Positions 42,218 through 51,500 of a DNA stretch of 64,000 nt are shown here, piece by piece. The DNA comes from Myxococcales bacterium (GTDB lineage: Bacteria; Myxococcota_A; Bradymonadia; UBA7976; UBA1532). The stretch is taken from positions 1 through 64,000 of the forward strand of contig JACKDL010000001.1 in the NCBI GenBank assembly GCA_020633555.1. The letters run 5' to 3'. The notes under the pieces are model-generated. The model saw nothing but the letters and a program-made list of their open reading frames with translations, was not told the DNA's origin and searched no databases. A program made the position numbers and the translations under genes. The number at the start of each line of letters is the position of its first letter. Positions within the stretch are counted from its first letter, which is position 1.

Positions 42218-43780
42218 TCAACGGAAGCGGCCCTGGCCCTCGCCGCTCCACCACCGGCGCCAGCGCTCCTGGGCCGATCGACGGGCCCCTGTGGGCAGAT
42301 CGGCGCGGTAGCCGTGCTGCTCGCCGGTGGTGTCGGTGAGCTCGTGGATGGCGTGCTGCCGGATGAGCCGCTGGTCCGAGGTGAGCCCGTCGATGAGCAC
42401 CTCGACCCGGTGGCGGCGCGCGTTCTTCTGGAGCCAGGCGTGCCACTTCCAGGCCTCGCGCCCCAGATCCACGCAGCACAGGCGCATGAGCGACCGATGA
42501 GCCAGCTCGCCCAGCTCGGGGTCGCCCAGCCGGGCCACCAGGGAGGGGCCGGCGTCCAGATGGCCGGTGGCGCCCAGGGCCTCGATGGCCTGGCGCCGGT
42601 GGGCCGGCGTGCCGCCCTGGGTGGCGGCCGCCAAGGTCTGAATCACCGCCGGGAAGCCAGGCTCGTTGCGCGCGCGGGTGAGCGCGCGGCCGGCCATGGT
42701 GCGCACGCCGGAGTCGGGATCGAAGACGCGCTGGGCCAGCACCGACAGGTGGGCCCCCACGGGCAGGGCGGTGAAGGCCCCCACCGCGTAGTAGCGCACG
42801 TCGGGCGAGGGGTGGGTCGCCAGCGTCGCCAGGGCGCCGGTGGCCCGCTCGCCCAGGCCCAGCAGCAGGTCGATGACCGGCCCGTGGGCCGAGATCGGGG
42901 TCACCTCGGGATCGGCGTCGGCGCGGTCGAGGCGCAGGGGGCCCGGGAAGGCGCGGGCCAGGGCGTCCAGGGCCCGGCCGCCGGCGGCGCGGAGGGCGGC
43001 CTCGGCGCCCCCGCTCTCGGGGCCGCCCAGCTTCATGACCGCCTCGTCGAGGTCGATCTCGAGCGAGTCCGTGGAGGGCCGGATCACCGGCAGCGGGGTG
43101 GCGCTCGGCTCCTCGAAGCGCAGGACCACCCGCCGTCGCCCCCCGTCGCCCGCGGGCTCGGTGCGGGCCGGCGCCGGGGTGGGCGCGTTGACCACGCGGA
43201 AGCCGCCCACCGGCGTGATGCGCTCGGGCCACTGCTCGGACGTCTCGGGCCCCGGGGTGCGCATGGGCGCCCGCGTCAGGGGCATGAAGCGGGCGGGCAG
43301 GGCGAAGCCCAGGTGGCGCACCTGCGCCTCGCGCACGTCCACCTCGAGGGCGAAGTGGTGCTCGATGCGCTTGCCCACCACGAACTCCACCTCGCGCAGG
43401 ACGTGGGGCGGGAGCACGGGCGCCGCCACCACCACCCGCTCGTCGTCCACGGCGACGGGCAGCAGGGCGTGGTGCCGGGCCAGCGGGGCGGGCACCACCT
43501 TCAGGGCCTCGGGCTGGGGGTTGTGGAGGGCGGCGTCGGTGGCCACCGGGACGCCCAGCCAGGCGGCGCACTCGGCCGCCAGGGCGCGGCGAGTCTGGCG
43601 GCTGACGCTGCGGGTCTCGAGCAGGGCCGTGTCGGGGGTGCCGCCGCGCTGCTTCTGGTGGGCCGCCGCCGCGTCGCGCTCGGCGGCGGTGAGCACGCCC
43701 ATGCCCACCAGGCGCTGCCAGAGATCGGCGTAGTTCACCTCGTCGGGGCGGGGCGTCACGCTGGGGCGTTCTTCGCTCAA
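42218..43780 (-). CDS. MshEN-domain protein with HEAT-like repeats
   Basis: A 520-residue cytoplasmic protein. Residues about 10-150 match the N-terminal domain of type II secretion/type IV pilus ATPases (MshEN/GspE-N: ALKVVPAPLARHHALLPVAVDDERVVVAAPV), a c-di-GMP-binding fold in some members. A Pro-rich acidic linker follows, then HEAT-like helices (PDVRYYAVGAFTALP; SGVRTMAGRALTRARNEP; AHRRQAIEALGATGHLDAG; AIHELTDTTGEQHGY). No ATPase domain is present. The TTG at 43780 has GGGAG five bases upstream; GTG 43786 is an alternative. Proposed role: a c-di-GMP-responsive or pilus-linked scaffold, inferred only. Confidence 0.65.
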   Translation of the reverse strand: MSEERPSVTPRPDEVNYADLWQRLVGMGVLTAAERDAAAAHQKQRGGTPDTALLETRSVSRQTRRALAAECAAWLGVPVATDAALHNPQPEALKVVPAPLARHHALLPVAVDDERVVVAAPVLPPHVLREVEFVVGKRIEHHFALEVDVREAQVRHLGFALPARFMPLTRAPMRTPGPETSEQWPERITPVGGFRVVNAPTPAPARTEPAGDGGRRRVVLRFEEPSATPLPVIRPSTDSLEIDLDEAVMKLGGPESGGAEAALRAAGGRALDALARAFPGPLRLDRADADPEVTPISAHGPVIDLLLGLGERATGALATLATHPSPDVRYYAVGAFTALPVGAHLSVLAQRVFDPDSGVRTMAGRALTRARNEPGFPAVIQTLAAATQGGTPAHRRQAIEALGATGHLDAGPSLVARLGDPELGELAHRSLMRLCCVDLGREAWKWHAWLQKNARRHRVEVLIDGLTSDQRLIRQHAIHELTDTTGEQHGYRADLPTGARRSAQERWRRWWSGEGQGRFR

Positions 43781-43830
43781 GGCCACTCCCGGGCTCCCAC
43801 TGCCAGATCCTGCCAAGAGGGACCTTTATC

Positions 43831-44325
43831 TCAATCGGGGCGGTCGGGGAAGGGGCGCCCGTGGACCAGCCGGGTGGCGCTGAGGTACTCGGCCCAGCCC
43901 TGGCGGTTGGGATCCACGGCGGCCCAGACGTAGCCCAGGCCCAGCAGCGCGAGCCCGACGGCTGAGAAAAGGGCGTGGCCCAGCGTGTGGAGCGGGCCGG
44001 GCGCGAAGCCCTGCCGGTCCACCAGAACAAGCCCCAACGCGGCCTCACCCAGGGTGCGGCCCAGCACGCCCCGCAGCACCATGCCGTACACCGTGCCCAG
44101 GCCCACGGTCAGCACCACGGGGCCGCGCAAGACGGCGGCGTGCTCGCCAAAGACCAGCGCCAGGTGATCCAGCCAATCGGGTCCCATGGGGGGGAGCTGC
44201 GGGCGCAGGACGCCGGCGAACCAGAGGGCCGCCAGCGCGCCGCCGACCACCGCCAGATCGAGCAGGTCAGCCAGCAGGCGCCGCCAGAAGGGCGCGGCCC
44301 GGGCGGCGCGGCCCGGGCGCGTCAC
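43831..44325 (-). CDS. RDD family membrane protein
   Basis: A 164-residue protein with three to four hydrophobic helices. The RDD signature is present in adapted form (FWRRLLADLLDLAVVGG), and RTLGEAALGLVLVDRQG corresponds to the second conserved RDD block (usually GKTLGKxxLGLxVV). The GTG at 44325 overlaps the rsmE stop (GTGA). RDD proteins are small transporters or assembly factors of mostly unknown role. It ends the prmA-rsmE operon. Confidence 0.75.
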   Translation of the reverse strand: MTRPGRAARAAPFWRRLLADLLDLAVVGGALAALWFAGVLRPQLPPMGPDWLDHLALVFGEHAAVLRGPVVLTVGLGTVYGMVLRGVLGRTLGEAALGLVLVDRQGFAPGPLHTLGHALFSAVGLALLGLGYVWAAVDPNRQGWAEYLSATRLVHGRPFPDRPD

Positions 44326-45044
44326 GCCCAGCCCAGCCGGGCCAGGCCCAGGGCCACGGCGATGGGCGCGGCGGTCTCGGTGCGCAGCACCGGCGTGGCC
44401 AGGCTCACCGTCTGCCAGCCGCCTGCTCGGGCGGCGGCCAGCTCTTCGGGGGCGAAGCCGCCCTCGGGGCCGACCCACACCGCCAACGGCTCGCCGGCCA
44501 GAGCCGCCTGCCACGGCACGCCGTCGTCGGGGTGCAGGCACCAGCCGGCGCCGTGGGTGTCGCGCAGGGCCACCGCCTGCGCCACTGTGAGCGGGCCCAC
44601 CAGCTCGGGCACGTCGGCCCGCAGGGACTGGCGGGCGGCCTCGGTGGCCACCCGCTCCAGCCGGTCCAGGCGCTTGTCGGCCTTACCGCCGTCCAGGCGC
44701 GTCACGCAGCGGGCCATCTGCACCAGCACCACCCGGGCCACGCCCAGCTCGGTGGCCATGCGCACCACGCGGTCGAGCTTGTCGCCCTTGGGCAGGCCAT
44801 ACACCAGCGTCAGCGGGGCGGCCCCACGCCCCGCGAGGACGGGGCCGGTGGGGGCCACCGCCCAGCCACCATCCAGGGGCACCAGCGTGCCGGCGCGCTC
44901 GCTCCCGGCGCCGTCGAACAGGATCACCGCGGCGCCCTCGCCCAGCCGAAGCACGTCCACGGCGTGGTGCGCGGCGGCGGGGGGGAGCGGGATGGGGGCC
45001 ACCGTCAGGTCCACGCCGGGGGCCGGCAGGCGGGCCGCGTTCAC
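44322..45044 (-). CDS. rsmE: 16S rRNA (uracil-1498-N3)-methyltransferase
   Basis: A 240-residue SPOUT-class methyltransferase for U1498 of 16S rRNA in the assembled 30S subunit. PUA-like N-terminal domain (HHAVDVLRLGEGAAVILFDG), then the SPOUT domain with LPKGDKLDRVVRMATELGV, RMQRCVT-type segment (MARCVTRL), WVGPEGGFAPEEL and LRTETAAPIA, the trefoil-knot SAM site. The GTG at 45044 overlaps the prmA stop. The prmA-rsmE order is common in bacteria. Confidence 0.93.
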   Translation of the reverse strand: MNAARLPAPGVDLTVAPIPLPPAAAHHAVDVLRLGEGAAVILFDGAGSERAGTLVPLDGGWAVAPTGPVLAGRGAAPLTLVYGLPKGDKLDRVVRMATELGVARVVLVQMARCVTRLDGGKADKRLDRLERVATEAARQSLRADVPELVGPLTVAQAVALRDTHGAGWCLHPDDGVPWQAALAGEPLAVWVGPEGGFAPEELAAARAGGWQTVSLATPVLRTETAAPIAVALGLARLGWA

Positions 45045-45916
45045 GGCGCGCCGCGGCGCAAGCGCAGGGCCAGCCAGTCGCCGTCCTGGATGCGGCGCTC
45101 GAGCACGTCGAAGGCCGGGTACGCCGCCCGCACGGCGGCCTCCTGGCTGGTGAGCAGGCCCGAGAGCACCAGGGTGCCGTGATCGGTCACCCGTGCGGTG
45201 ATCTCGGGGGCCAGCTCGATGAGGATGGGCGCGATGATGTTGGCCACCACCACCGGGAAGGGCCCGTCCACCACGTCCACCGAGCCCACGTGCAGGGTGA
45301 CCTGCTCGGTCACGCCGTTCAGGGCCACGTTGTCGCGGGCGTTTTCGACGGCGGTGGGATCGATCTCCACGCCCACGGCCCGGTGGCCCAGCAGCGCCGC
45401 GCCGATGGCCAGGATGGCCGAGCCCGCGCCCACGTCCAGCAGGGTGGTGGGCGGCCCCTCGGCCAGCAGCTCGTCGAGCACGGTGGCGGCGGCCCGGGTG
45501 GTGGCGTGGCTGCCGGTGCCGAAGGCCAGGCCGGGGTCGATGACCACCGTCTTGGCCGGGGCGGGGCCGTCGGCCTCCCAGGGGGGGCGCACCCAGAGGC
45601 GGGCCGACAGGGGCTGGCGGTGGAACCACGCCTTCCAGGCGTCCTTCCAGCCGTCGTCCTCGGTGCGGCGGGCCTCCAGCGGCGTCTCGGGCAGGCCGAG
45701 CTGGGCCAGCACCTGCGCCACCTGAGCCGGGACGGTCTCGGCCGGGGGCTCGAAGAAGCGCATCACCACCCGGGCGGCGTCCTCGCCGGCGCCGCCGGGC
45801 AGGGTGCCGGCGTCCTGCACCTCGACGGCGCTGTCCAGGACCTCGGCCAGCAGCCAGGCGGCCGCTTCGGCCATCTCGGTGGGGACCACTGCGCTCAGGG
45901 TCCAGAAGCCACTCAT
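45041..45916 (-). CDS. prmA: Ribosomal protein L11 methyltransferase
   Basis: A 291-residue SAM-dependent enzyme that trimethylates ribosomal protein L11. An N-terminal substrate-binding ferredoxin-like domain (about 1-100, with WKDAWKAWFHRQPLS linker) precedes the methyltransferase core: IDPGLAFGTGSHATT, the SAM-binding LLDVGAGSAILAIGAALLG, and VVVANIIAPILIEL. The ATG at 45916 overlaps the M16-like gene's stop (ATGA), which links it to that envelope gene. Confidence 0.93.
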   Translation of the reverse strand: MSGFWTLSAVVPTEMAEAAAWLLAEVLDSAVEVQDAGTLPGGAGEDAARVVMRFFEPPAETVPAQVAQVLAQLGLPETPLEARRTEDDGWKDAWKAWFHRQPLSARLWVRPPWEADGPAPAKTVVIDPGLAFGTGSHATTRAAATVLDELLAEGPPTTLLDVGAGSAILAIGAALLGHRAVGVEIDPTAVENARDNVALNGVTEQVTLHVGSVDVVDGPFPVVVANIIAPILIELAPEITARVTDHGTLVLSGLLTSQEAAVRAAYPAFDVLERRIQDGDWLALRLRRGAP

Positions 45917-48414
45917 GGGCGTTCACTCCTCGCCGCGGTGCGCGGCGCGCCGATCTCGACGGTGAGCTGGCCGTCGCGGGCAAACACGGCCCGCGCGGCG
46001 GCGGCGGCCTCGTCCGAGCCCAGCCGCTCCAGGGCGCTCTTGAAGGCGCGCCAGCCCTCGTCGCCCAGCAGGGCGCGGCCGGTGCGGGCGTGGCCCGCCA
46101 GCCAGCGGGCCCGCGCGTGGGTGGGGGCCAGCTCGCGACGCAAGCGGGCCACGGCGCGCCGCTGCACGGCGCGCAGCGCGTCCACGGGCAGGCTCACGCT
46201 GCCGGCCTTGGCGGCCCCGGAGCGGGCGGCCTTGGCGGCCTGGGCCAGCACACTGACGGGGCCGTCGATGGCCACGCCCACCAGCCCCACGGGGCCGTCG
46301 GCGAGGACCAGCGGGCGTGCCCGTCCGCCGCGGCCATCGCGGCGCAGGAAGTCCAGCAGGGGGCCGTCGGGGGCCACGAGCAGCTCGGCCAAGAGGTGGG
46401 CCTGCGCCAGGGCGTCGGCGGCGTCCAGCGGGGCCCGCCACAGCACCCGCAGCTCGCCCCGGTCGCTGTCGGTGGTCTCGCGGGCCGCCTGGGGGCTCTG
46501 GGGGCTGGCGTCGGGGGCGGGGGCGGCGGGGGCCAGCGGGCGGCGCCCGGCGAGCACCAGCGGCTCCAGGGCGGCGCGGGCTGTCTCGGGGCGCAGGGCG
46601 CCCACCAGCACCAGGCGCAGGGGCGCGGCGAGCACCCGATCGGCGTACCAGGCGCGCAGCTCCGCCGGGGAGGCGTCGGCGTCGCCTGCCAGGTGGGCCT
46701 GGGGGAAGAGCAGGCCGTGGGCCAGCCGGTCGGCCCGGCGCGCGGGCTCGGCGTCGGCGGCCGCCAGCGCGGCGCGGGCCCAGGCCAGGCGGGCCGGGGT
46801 GAACTGGAAGCCCCGCAGCCGGCCGGCCAGCGCAGCCAGCCCGACCTCGAGGTCGTCGGGCGCCACGGTGATCCACACCCGCAGGTGATCGGGGCCCGCC
46901 TCGGCCTGGACCGTCGGGCCCACGTCATCGGGGGCGGCGAGGGCCGCGGCCACCATGGGGGCCAGCCCGCCGCCCTCGTCGGGGCCTGACTCCAGCAGCG
47001 CCAGGACGGTGAGGGCCCGGGCGCCCGGCACGGGTGCGAGCACCGCCTCGGTGCCCTCAGCCAGCTCGATGAGGCCCGGGCGGCGGGCCCGATCGGGGGC
47101 GGGCGGGGCCGCGGCCTTCTCGGCCAGGCCTTCGGCCCAGAGGGCGGGATCCACGTCGCCGGGGATCCGGTCCTGCACCAAGGCGGTGAGGTTGGGCGCC
47201 GCCAGCGCGCGGGCGGTCCGGGCCAGGTCGTCGGGGTGCAGCGCGGCCAGCCCGCGGTCGTAGGCGGCCGCGCCCTGCGGCCAGTGGGCGTGCAGCAGGG
47301 CCAGGCGGCGGGCCTCGGCGGCCGGGGCGTCTTCGCGGCGGGCGCGCTGGGCGCGCAGATCCAGGCGGAGGGTGGCGATGCGGCCGGGCCCCGGGGGCCG
47401 CCGGGCCAGGCCATGCGCTGCGTGGATCACCGCGGCCCAGGCCTGGTCGGCGGGGGCCTGGACGTGGGCGACGAGCAGGGCCTGGCCAGCGCCCACCAGC
47501 AGCGGAAAGGCACTGGGGGCCGGGGCCCGGGCGCCGGTGGCCCGCAGCGCCTCGGCGAGGCGCCCCTGTGGACCGCTCAGGGCACCGGCGAGCACGTCCA
47601 GGGCTGCCGCGGCGGCGCCATCGGGCACGGGGACCTGCCAGGCCAGCCACAGGTGCTGGGCGTCGCTCGCCTCGGCCACCACCCGCGGCCCCTGGGGTTC
47701 CATGGGGGCGGCGGGCGGGGCGCTGCCGTCGCCGCTCCAGGCGCTCAGGGCGTCTTCGACGGCCGCGAGGGCGTCGGGGGTCGTCACGTCACCTACCACC
47801 ACCAGGTGGGCGCCCTGGGGCTGCCAGCGGCGCTTGCGCAGGGCGGGCAGCGTCTCCACGGTCAGCCCATCCAGCGCGGCCTGCCCCGGGAGGGCGGTGG
47901 GCATCCCGGGGGCGGCCTCGGCCACGAGCCGCTCCAGCGCGCGCCGGTCGGCACCGGCGCGGGCGCTCGCCTGCGCCGCGGCCAGACGCTTCAACACGGA
48001 CTCGGGGGGCTCGCCGTCACCCGCCAGGGCCTGGCCCAGCGCCGCCAGCGCGGGCTGCAGGCGGTCGGCGGCGACGGTGAAGCCCAGGGTGACGTCGGCG
48101 GGCCCGGCCCGGCCGTCGGCGCTGCCGCCCAGGGCCTCGATGGCCTGGCGCAGCCCGGGCTGCCCGGCGCCGCCCAGGGCCTGCTCCAACAGCACGGCGG
48201 GCGCGGCGGGGTGCTCGGCGGCGGTGCGGGCCCCGCCTGCCCAGGCCAACTCCACGGCCACCACCCCGGTGCCCGGGCGGGGCACCACGTGCACTCGCAG
48301 GCCGTTCTTCAGGGTGGGCTCGGGCGCAGACGGCTCGGGGGCGGGCTGGGGGCGGGTGGGCGAGGGGCCGCAGCCCAGGGCCACCGCCAGCAGGATGAGG
48401 GGCATGGTGCGCAT
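45913..48414 (-). CDS. M16 (insulinase)-like lipoprotein lacking the zinc motif
   Basis: An 833-residue predicted lipoprotein (LILLAVALGCG, cysteine 15) with two tandem M16-type halves. Typical features are LKNGLRVHVVPRPGTGVVAVELAWAGG at the start, LRKRRWQPQGAHLVVVGDVT, and a second half from about residue 420. Where active members carry HxxEH (AHFLEHM), this protein reads APAVLLEQALGG, so the zinc ligands are lost; it is likely an inactive scaffold or the non-catalytic partner of a pair. No active M16 partner lies beside it. It diverges from the giant TPR gene. Confidence 0.75.
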   Translation of the reverse strand: MRTMPLILLAVALGCGPSPTRPQPAPEPSAPEPTLKNGLRVHVVPRPGTGVVAVELAWAGGARTAAEHPAAPAVLLEQALGGAGQPGLRQAIEALGGSADGRAGPADVTLGFTVAADRLQPALAALGQALAGDGEPPESVLKRLAAAQASARAGADRRALERLVAEAAPGMPTALPGQAALDGLTVETLPALRKRRWQPQGAHLVVVGDVTTPDALAAVEDALSAWSGDGSAPPAAPMEPQGPRVVAEASDAQHLWLAWQVPVPDGAAAAALDVLAGALSGPQGRLAEALRATGARAPAPSAFPLLVGAGQALLVAHVQAPADQAWAAVIHAAHGLARRPPGPGRIATLRLDLRAQRARREDAPAAEARRLALLHAHWPQGAAAYDRGLAALHPDDLARTARALAAPNLTALVQDRIPGDVDPALWAEGLAEKAAAPPAPDRARRPGLIELAEGTEAVLAPVPGARALTVLALLESGPDEGGGLAPMVAAALAAPDDVGPTVQAEAGPDHLRVWITVAPDDLEVGLAALAGRLRGFQFTPARLAWARAALAAADAEPARRADRLAHGLLFPQAHLAGDADASPAELRAWYADRVLAAPLRLVLVGALRPETARAALEPLVLAGRRPLAPAAPAPDASPQSPQAARETTDSDRGELRVLWRAPLDAADALAQAHLLAELLVAPDGPLLDFLRRDGRGGRARPLVLADGPVGLVGVAIDGPVSVLAQAAKAARSGAAKAGSVSLPVDALRAVQRRAVARLRRELAPTHARARWLAGHARTGRALLGDEGWRAFKSALERLGSDEAAAAARAVFARDGQLTVEIGAPRTAARSERP

Positions 48415-48521
48415 CGCGCCGCACCGTACTCAGGTGGCGGTCGGTGAGCAATGGGGCCCCGCCGCGTGGGCGTCGCGCGCGTTTGTGGGCGCGGCGGGCG
48501 GCCTGCGTTACCGTGTCGGTC

Positions 48522-51500
48522 ATGCCGACCGCTGACCGTCCGCGCTGGCGCGCCGAGGCCGAGGCGCGCTTCGCCCACGCCGCCCGCACCGTCGATCCCC
48601 GTGCCCGCGCCCAGGCGTACCTGGAGGTGGGCGATCTGTATCGGGACCACGTGGGCGAGCCCCACGAAGCCAGCCGCTGCTACCTGGCGGCCGTCGAGGC
48701 GGATCCGCACGCGGCCGACGCGGCCCTGGCCCGACTGACGGCGCTGGCCGATGTCACCGGCCACGTCGAGATCACGGCCAACCTCATCTCGGCGCTGAGC
48801 CGGGCCCAGCGCTGGCCCGAGGTGGTGGCCCAGCTCGAGGCGCAGGCCGAGGCCGTGGACGGCCCCGAGGAGCGGGCGGGCCTGCTCTTGGCCGCGGCCA
48901 TGACCGCGCGGCGGCGGATCGGCGGCCCGGGCGACGGCCGCCGGGCGCTGCTGGCAGCGGCCCAGTGCGCCGGCCCCGAGACGGCGGGTGAGGTGCTGAC
49001 CGAGCTCGAGGTGCGGCTCGAGCAGCAGCCCGAGGATCCCGCCCTGGCGGTGTCGGCGGCGCGGCTGCACGTGGCGGCGGGCCGGCACGCCAGCGCCTTT
49101 TCGCTGCTCGAGGCCACGGCCGCGCGGGTGCCGGCCGCGCCGGCGCGGGCCTCGCTCCTGCTGGACGCGGCGATCCTGGCGGACGAGGCGCTGGGTGCGC
49201 CGGCCGAGGCGGCCCGGCTGCTCATCCAGGCGGGGCAGGCGGATCCGCACCTGCGCCGTTCGGTGAACGCGCGGCTCGATGACCTGGGCGCGCGCCACGG
49301 GGCGGACGAGGCGCTGGTGCCTCTCCTGACGGGCTACTGGCATCAGGTGGGTGACGCCGTGCGGCTCCAGCAGGCCCTGGAGCGGGCGGTCGAGGGCGGC
49401 GATCCCGCGACCCGGGGGGCACGGCGCCTGGCGTTGGCCGGCCACACCGAGACCGCGCTCGGTGATCCCACGCGGGCCTTTGCGCTCTACCGCGAGGGCT
49501 TGAGCCGGGGCGAGGGCGATCTGGTGCCCTTCGCCGAGGGCATGCGCCGCACGGGGGCCCTGGGGGTACCCGGGGCCCTGCGCGCCATGAGCGAGCAGTT
49601 CGAGCGGCTGGAGCTCTGGCGGCCCCTGGTGGGCGCGCTGGAGGACGCCGCCGACGTGGCCGTGGATGACGGCGAGCGGGCGGCCCTGCTGTACCGGGCA
49701 GGCGAGATCCTCGAGAAGCATCTGGATGACCTGGAAGGCGCCATGCGCCACTACGTGCGGGCCTTCCAGACCCGCCCTCGCGAGGGGCGCTACCTGGCCG
49801 CGGGGGAGCGGGTGTACCGGCGCCGCGGCGAGTGGCGCATGGTGGACAAGCTGCTGGCGCTGCAGGTGCGGGTGGCCCCCGAGGCCGGCCTGCGCCGGCG
49901 GCTGCTCGAGGAGCAGGCGCGGGTGCGGCACCGCCACCTGGACGATCCGCTGGGCGCCTACGAGGCGCTGCGGGCGGCCATGGCCCAAGGCGGGGCGGAC
50001 GCCACCCGGCGGGTGCTGCGGGATCTGGTCTGCGACGATGAGGCCTTCGCCGTGATCGAGGAGGGCCTGCGCCGGCGGGCCCGCGAGGCGGGGGGTGCGG
50101 CGGCCGCCCGCCTCTACCTGGAAGTGGCGGCGCTTCAGATCGACGTGCGTGACAAGCCGCTGGACGGCGCCGCGGCGCTGCAGGCCGCCGCCGACGCCAT
50201 GCCCGAGGATGTGGCGCTGTTCGAGACGGTGCGCGATCGCATCGCCGATCTGGGCGACGAGGCGCGCCTGGCTCGCTGGCTGGGACGTGCCCACCGGCGG
50301 CCGCTGCCGCTGGCCACCCGGGTCGAGGCCCTGGCGTTGGCGGGGCAGCTCCACCTGGACGCCGAGCGGCCCGCCGAGGCCGTGGGGCCGCTGCGCGAGG
50401 GGCTGCGGCTGGCGCCCCGGGATCCGGGCCTGCTGCGGCGGGCGCTGGCGGCGGCGGCCGACGCGGATCCGCGGGTCGAGGTCACCCTGCTGGAGCAGGC
50501 GCTGGACGGCGAGATCGGGCCGGAGCAGCCGTCGCGCCTGGACACGCTGGTGTGGTGGCGGCGGCTGGCCCGGGTGCGGGCGACCCTGGGCGACACCGCC
50601 GAGGCCGCCCACGCGCTGCGGCAGATCCTGATGGCGGATCCGCTGGATGACGCGGCCTTCGAGGACCTGCGCGCCCAGCTCGAGGCGGCCGAGGACGACG
50701 CCGGGCTGGCCGAGCTGCTGCATCGGCGGCTGGCGGCCACCGACGCCGCGGGCCACGTGCCGCCCTTGGACCTGCTGCGGGATCTGATGGGCCTGGCCGA
50801 GGAGGTCATGGAGGAGCCCGCGCTGGCCATCGACTGCGCCGAGCGCCTGCTGGCCCGCGACGCCGCCGACCGCGACGCCCGGGCGGCGCTGCACCGGCTG
50901 TTCGAGCGCACGGGGCACCGGGCAGGGCGCCTGAAGCTGCTGCGCCTGGAGCTGGCCGACGAGGCCGACGACGCCCGGCGCGCAGCGGTGGCCCACCGGC
51001 TGGCCGAGCTGGCCGAGGCTCCCCCCACCGACCCCGACGCCCTGGTCATCGCCCGGCAGGTGTTGGTGGATCTGGCCCCCGACAGCCTGGACGCTCTGGA
51101 CGCCCTGGCCGACGCCCTGCAGCGCAGCGGCCGCGTGGGCGAGATGGCCGAGGTGCTGGGGCGCCGCTGGGCGGTGGCCCCCACCGGCGACAACCTGGAC
51201 GTCTTGCGGGCCCGCGCGATGGCGCTGCAGGCGGTGGGCGAGCTGGACGCCGCCGAGCAGGCCTGGGCGGACGTGCTGGCCTATCACCCCGACGACGACC
51301 GCGTGCTCGAGAGCCTGCAGCAGGTGGCCGCGGCGCGCGGCGATCACGAGGCGGTCTACGCGCTGTTCTGGCGCCGCCACGACGTGCAGGTGGACGCCAA
51401 CGCCGCCGTGGCGCTGCTGGCGGACGCGGCCAAGGTGGCCGAGCGGGGGCTGAAGGACGCCGACCGGGCCGCCCAGGCCTGGCGCAAGGTGCTGGAGTGG

